Part shown: positions 5,909 to 7,754 of the stretch, in pieces
Layout: every line of letters begins with the position of its first letter
Position numbering within the stretch: position 1 is the stretch's first letter
NCBI GenBank assembly: GCA_012840905.1
Contig: DUVT01000278.1
Span: forward strand, 1-7,754
Origin: Acholeplasmataceae bacterium
GTDB lineage: Bacteria > Bacillota_I > Bacilli_A > ML615J-28 > CAG-698
Direction: 5' to 3'
Length of the DNA: 7,754 bases
Translations under genes and position numbers: made by a program
Notes under the pieces: generated by a model
The model's database searches: none
The model's input: only the letters and a program-made list of their open reading frames with translations
Told to the model about the DNA's origin: nothing

Positions 5909-7754
5909 GAAGCTATAATCGTAACCTTTGTTACTTGTAATTCTAACTTCAGGATAGAAATTAATATTTTGTTCGTCTAGGAATTGTTGGAAGGAAAGAA
6001 TTCCTTTTGCATCTCCTAAAACTTTAGATACTTTAACTTTGTTAGTAGCTCTTGGTTCCATTGCATGTTTAGTCCATGCAGTGTAGCTTACTGCAAATTC
6101 CTCGCCACCTTCAGATTGCAATTCTTCGATAATTGCTTGAGCTTGTTCAAAGGTAGTTAGTGAGTATTCTACATTGTGTCTGAAACCTAAAGTTACTTCG
6201 CGTTTTTCAAACGCACCTAAGAAGTTTAATGCAAGTACGTTTGAGCTAGTAGTATCTTTTTCTTGTAAATTATATTTTTGGATTAAATAATCACGATATT
6301 TATTAGCTAGGGTAACATATTCAATATTACCACTATCATCAATAAATTCTTCTTCTGACATAAATTGATAGATGTAACTAAAGTCTGTATTACTTCTATC
6401 ATTCGCCCATTTATTAAACTCTGTTCTTGCAGACCCAACATAAACTGTTTCATTTTCACGGATATGAGCTGTGAAATAAGCTATGTTTTTACTTGTTGCA
6501 ATTGCACGTTTAAAGTTCGCATATATTTCAGTTTGACTCGCACCTCTATCAACGATTGCTAGGACACCTTTTTTATTTGTCTTATCAAGGAATCCAAACA
6601 TACCAAACATCAGTCTCTTGTTTGCTTCTGTTTCTTGTGATTCATCGAAAACAAATGCTTTATCTGGGCCATAAATGCGTTTTGCAAAAGCATTATAACC
6701 TAGAGAAATTTTTGGGCTGTTGAATGATATGATAGCTCCACTTCCGTCAGGAAGGATAATTTGTCCCTCACTATCGCTAGAACCATTGCTTGTCATAAAT
6801 GGAATAACATCAATTTTAAACAATTTAGAATCATGTGAGAATTTTGTTCTGCTACCATTTTCCGTATAACTTCTTCCTTTACCTTCAATAATAGAATTTT
6901 CTAGTAAAGTTGTTTTTAGACCTTTATCAGTCAATTCGAAACGAAGAGCAAACTGGAAGATCGGTGGTGCAACTTCAGATTGAATATTATATTTTTCGTT
7001 TTGTATGTTTGATTGATCAAGTGTTAATACGTCTTGAATTGGATTTCCATTTTCATCATATAAGAAGTTACCATCTTCATCGCGTGCTTGGAATCCACCA
7101 ATAACATATCCATGATCAGTCTCTTCAAACCTACTTCCATCCCACATGTAAGTTAGACCTTTATCTAAATCAACATAGTTCATTCCTTCTTCGCCAGCAA
7201 CTTCATTATTCATTGCTTTATCAGAATAGAACTTGTTTTCATTAAAGTTAAAGTAACCATAAACTACTGTACTTAAATCTTCAAAGTATGAGATTTTTGT
7301 CTTTTCAACAATCTTATCACCAATGTTAACACCTGGATATAAGTGAGACATTTCTTCATAGTTTGCTGCTGTAACTCTTTCCTCACGTGCTTTTACATAT
7401 AAGTAGTTACTTTCTCTTTCACTATGTTTCTTATACATAAAGTCATATGCTTGTGAGTGTTGAGTTGTACCTGTAGCAGTATGAACAAATGTTGGAGATA
7501 ATGTATTTACCCATTCACGCCAGTTTGTATGATAACGTTCGATAACATTACCATTTTCATCAACGATTGCTGCTTGAAGACTGTAAATATCTTCAAATAG
7601 AACGTTGTACATATATGAAACGAAGAACGGGTTAGCGATACATGGAGAAGCACCTTCTGCATTAATATCGCTAGCGTTGTAATCTCTACCAATTTTCAAT
7701 TTCAGTACATTCGTGTCATTACCGTTTTCATCTTTTTCTAAAATATCTGTAATA
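5906..7754 (-). CDS. DUF5696-like protein, N-terminal and central part, 5' end outside the window
   Basis: The frame stays open from the TGA at 5906-5908 to the right edge: 615 codons, including 18 beyond the TTG at 7699, so that TTG is not the real start and no signal peptide can be judged. Residues below count from the edge. The first 300 or so hold a beta-rich region with repeated DENGN/DEDGN turns. A region resembling DUF5696 follows: FKIDVIPFM (about 312-320), LPDGSGAIISFN (about 334-345), YGPDK, then LNFLGAFEKREVTLGF (about 509-524), SLTTFEQAQAIIEEL, VSYTAW, and NFYPEVRI (about 598-605), which reads like the first strands of a TIM barrel. The TGA cuts within this barrel, so the fragment alone should not fold fully. 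To my knowledge, DUF5696 proteins often neighbour CUT1 sugar permeases, as here. Enzymatic activity is unproven; a surface glycan-processing role is inference from context. Confidence 0.78.
   Translation of the reverse strand, partial: ITDILEKDENGNDTNVLKLKIGRDYNASDINAEGASPCIANPFFVSYMYNVLFEDIYSLQAAIVDENGNVIERYHTNWREWVNTLSPTFVHTATGTTQHSQAYDFMYKKHSERESNYLYVKAREERVTAANYEEMSHLYPGVNIGDKIVEKTKISYFEDLSTVVYGYFNFNENKFYSDKAMNNEVAGEEGMNYVDLDKGLTYMWDGSRFEETDHGYVIGGFQARDEDGNFLYDENGNPIQDVLTLDQSNIQNEKYNIQSEVAPPIFQFALRFELTDKGLKTTLLENSIIEGKGRSYTENGSRTKFSHDSKLFKIDVIPFMTSNGSSDSEGQIILPDGSGAIISFNSPKISLGYNAFAKRIYGPDKAFVFDESQETEANKRLMFGMFGFLDKTNKKGVLAIVDRGASQTEIYANFKRAIATSKNIAYFTAHIRENETVYVGSARTEFNKWANDRSNTDFSYIYQFMSEEEFIDDSGNIEYVTLANKYRDYLIQKYNLQEKDTTSSNVLALNFLGAFEKREVTLGFRHNVEYSLTTFEQAQAIIEELQSEGGEEFAVSYTAWTKHAMEPRATNKVKVSKVLGDAKGILSFQQFLDEQNINFYPEVRITSNKGYDYSF

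Noticed and set aside
6365..7104. Two plus-strand open frames (6365-6562 and 6910-7104) and a minus-strand one at 7507-7692, all within the DUF5696-like gene
   Set aside because: They overlap the long supported frame and show no domain or membrane-protein logic.
7697..7699. TTG at 7699 as the true start of the DUF5696-like protein
   Set aside because: The frame stays open for 18 more codons to the window edge, and no ribosome binding site precedes the TTG; the gene is cut by the edge.
1..7754. Genome-wide TGA = Trp code (Mycoplasma-type)
   Set aside because: All 22 Trp codons in the other coding sequence are TGG, and TGA makes natural stops for nagZ and the DUF5696-like gene; a single internal TGA is not enough. 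Not fully excluded without tRNA data.
1..7754. CRISPR arrays, tRNA or rRNA genes, insertion sequences, attachment sites
   Set aside because: I saw no regularly spaced repeats, cloverleaf-like sequence, transposase or terminal repeats.

Overview
The window looks like part of a low-GC, AT-rich bacterial chromosome. Strong GAGGAGG/GAGGTG ribosome binding sites, TGG as essentially the only Trp codon, and the gene families all point to Bacillota or Mycoplasmatota with the standard code (Acholeplasma/Izemoplasma/RF39-like or a low-GC Firmicute). I cannot fix the genus from sequence alone. Every supported gene reads on the minus strand, so transcription runs from high to low coordinates.

Layout in transcription order. 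Positions 7754-5075 hold a large protein resembling the DUF5696 family. It is open at the right edge and is split at 5906-5908 by one in-frame TGA. Its stop overlaps (ATGA) the start of a MalF-type sugar ABC permease (5078-3978). That gene overlaps by 11 nt a MalG-type permease (3988-2957). A 45-52 nt gap with a terminator-like hairpin follows, then a cytoplasmic GH3 NagZ-type beta-N-acetylhexosaminidase (2905-1376). Glucosamine-6-phosphate deaminase NagB (1370-642) begins 5 nt after its stop. A 160-nt gap (482-641) carries two hairpins, possibly the operon end, and a good sigma-A-type promoter. This promoter serves a separate unit: a lipoprotein with bacterial Ig-like (Big_2) domains, running off the left edge (481-1).

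The five genes read as one amino-sugar glycan import and breakdown operon. The permease pair brings a GlcNAc-containing oligosaccharide in, NagZ releases the non-reducing-end GlcNAc, and NagB converts GlcN-6-P to fructose-6-P plus ammonia. The solute-binding protein, the ATPase, NagA and a GlcNAc kinase are not in the window. DUF5696 has no assigned function that I know of; its place here suggests an envelope or extracellular glycan-handling role.

The best leads are the TGA inside the DUF5696 gene, the intra-operon hairpin just ahead of nagZ, a perfect 15-bp inverted repeat in the 5' end of the malF-type gene, and a dyad centred on the lipoprotein promoter's -35 box.
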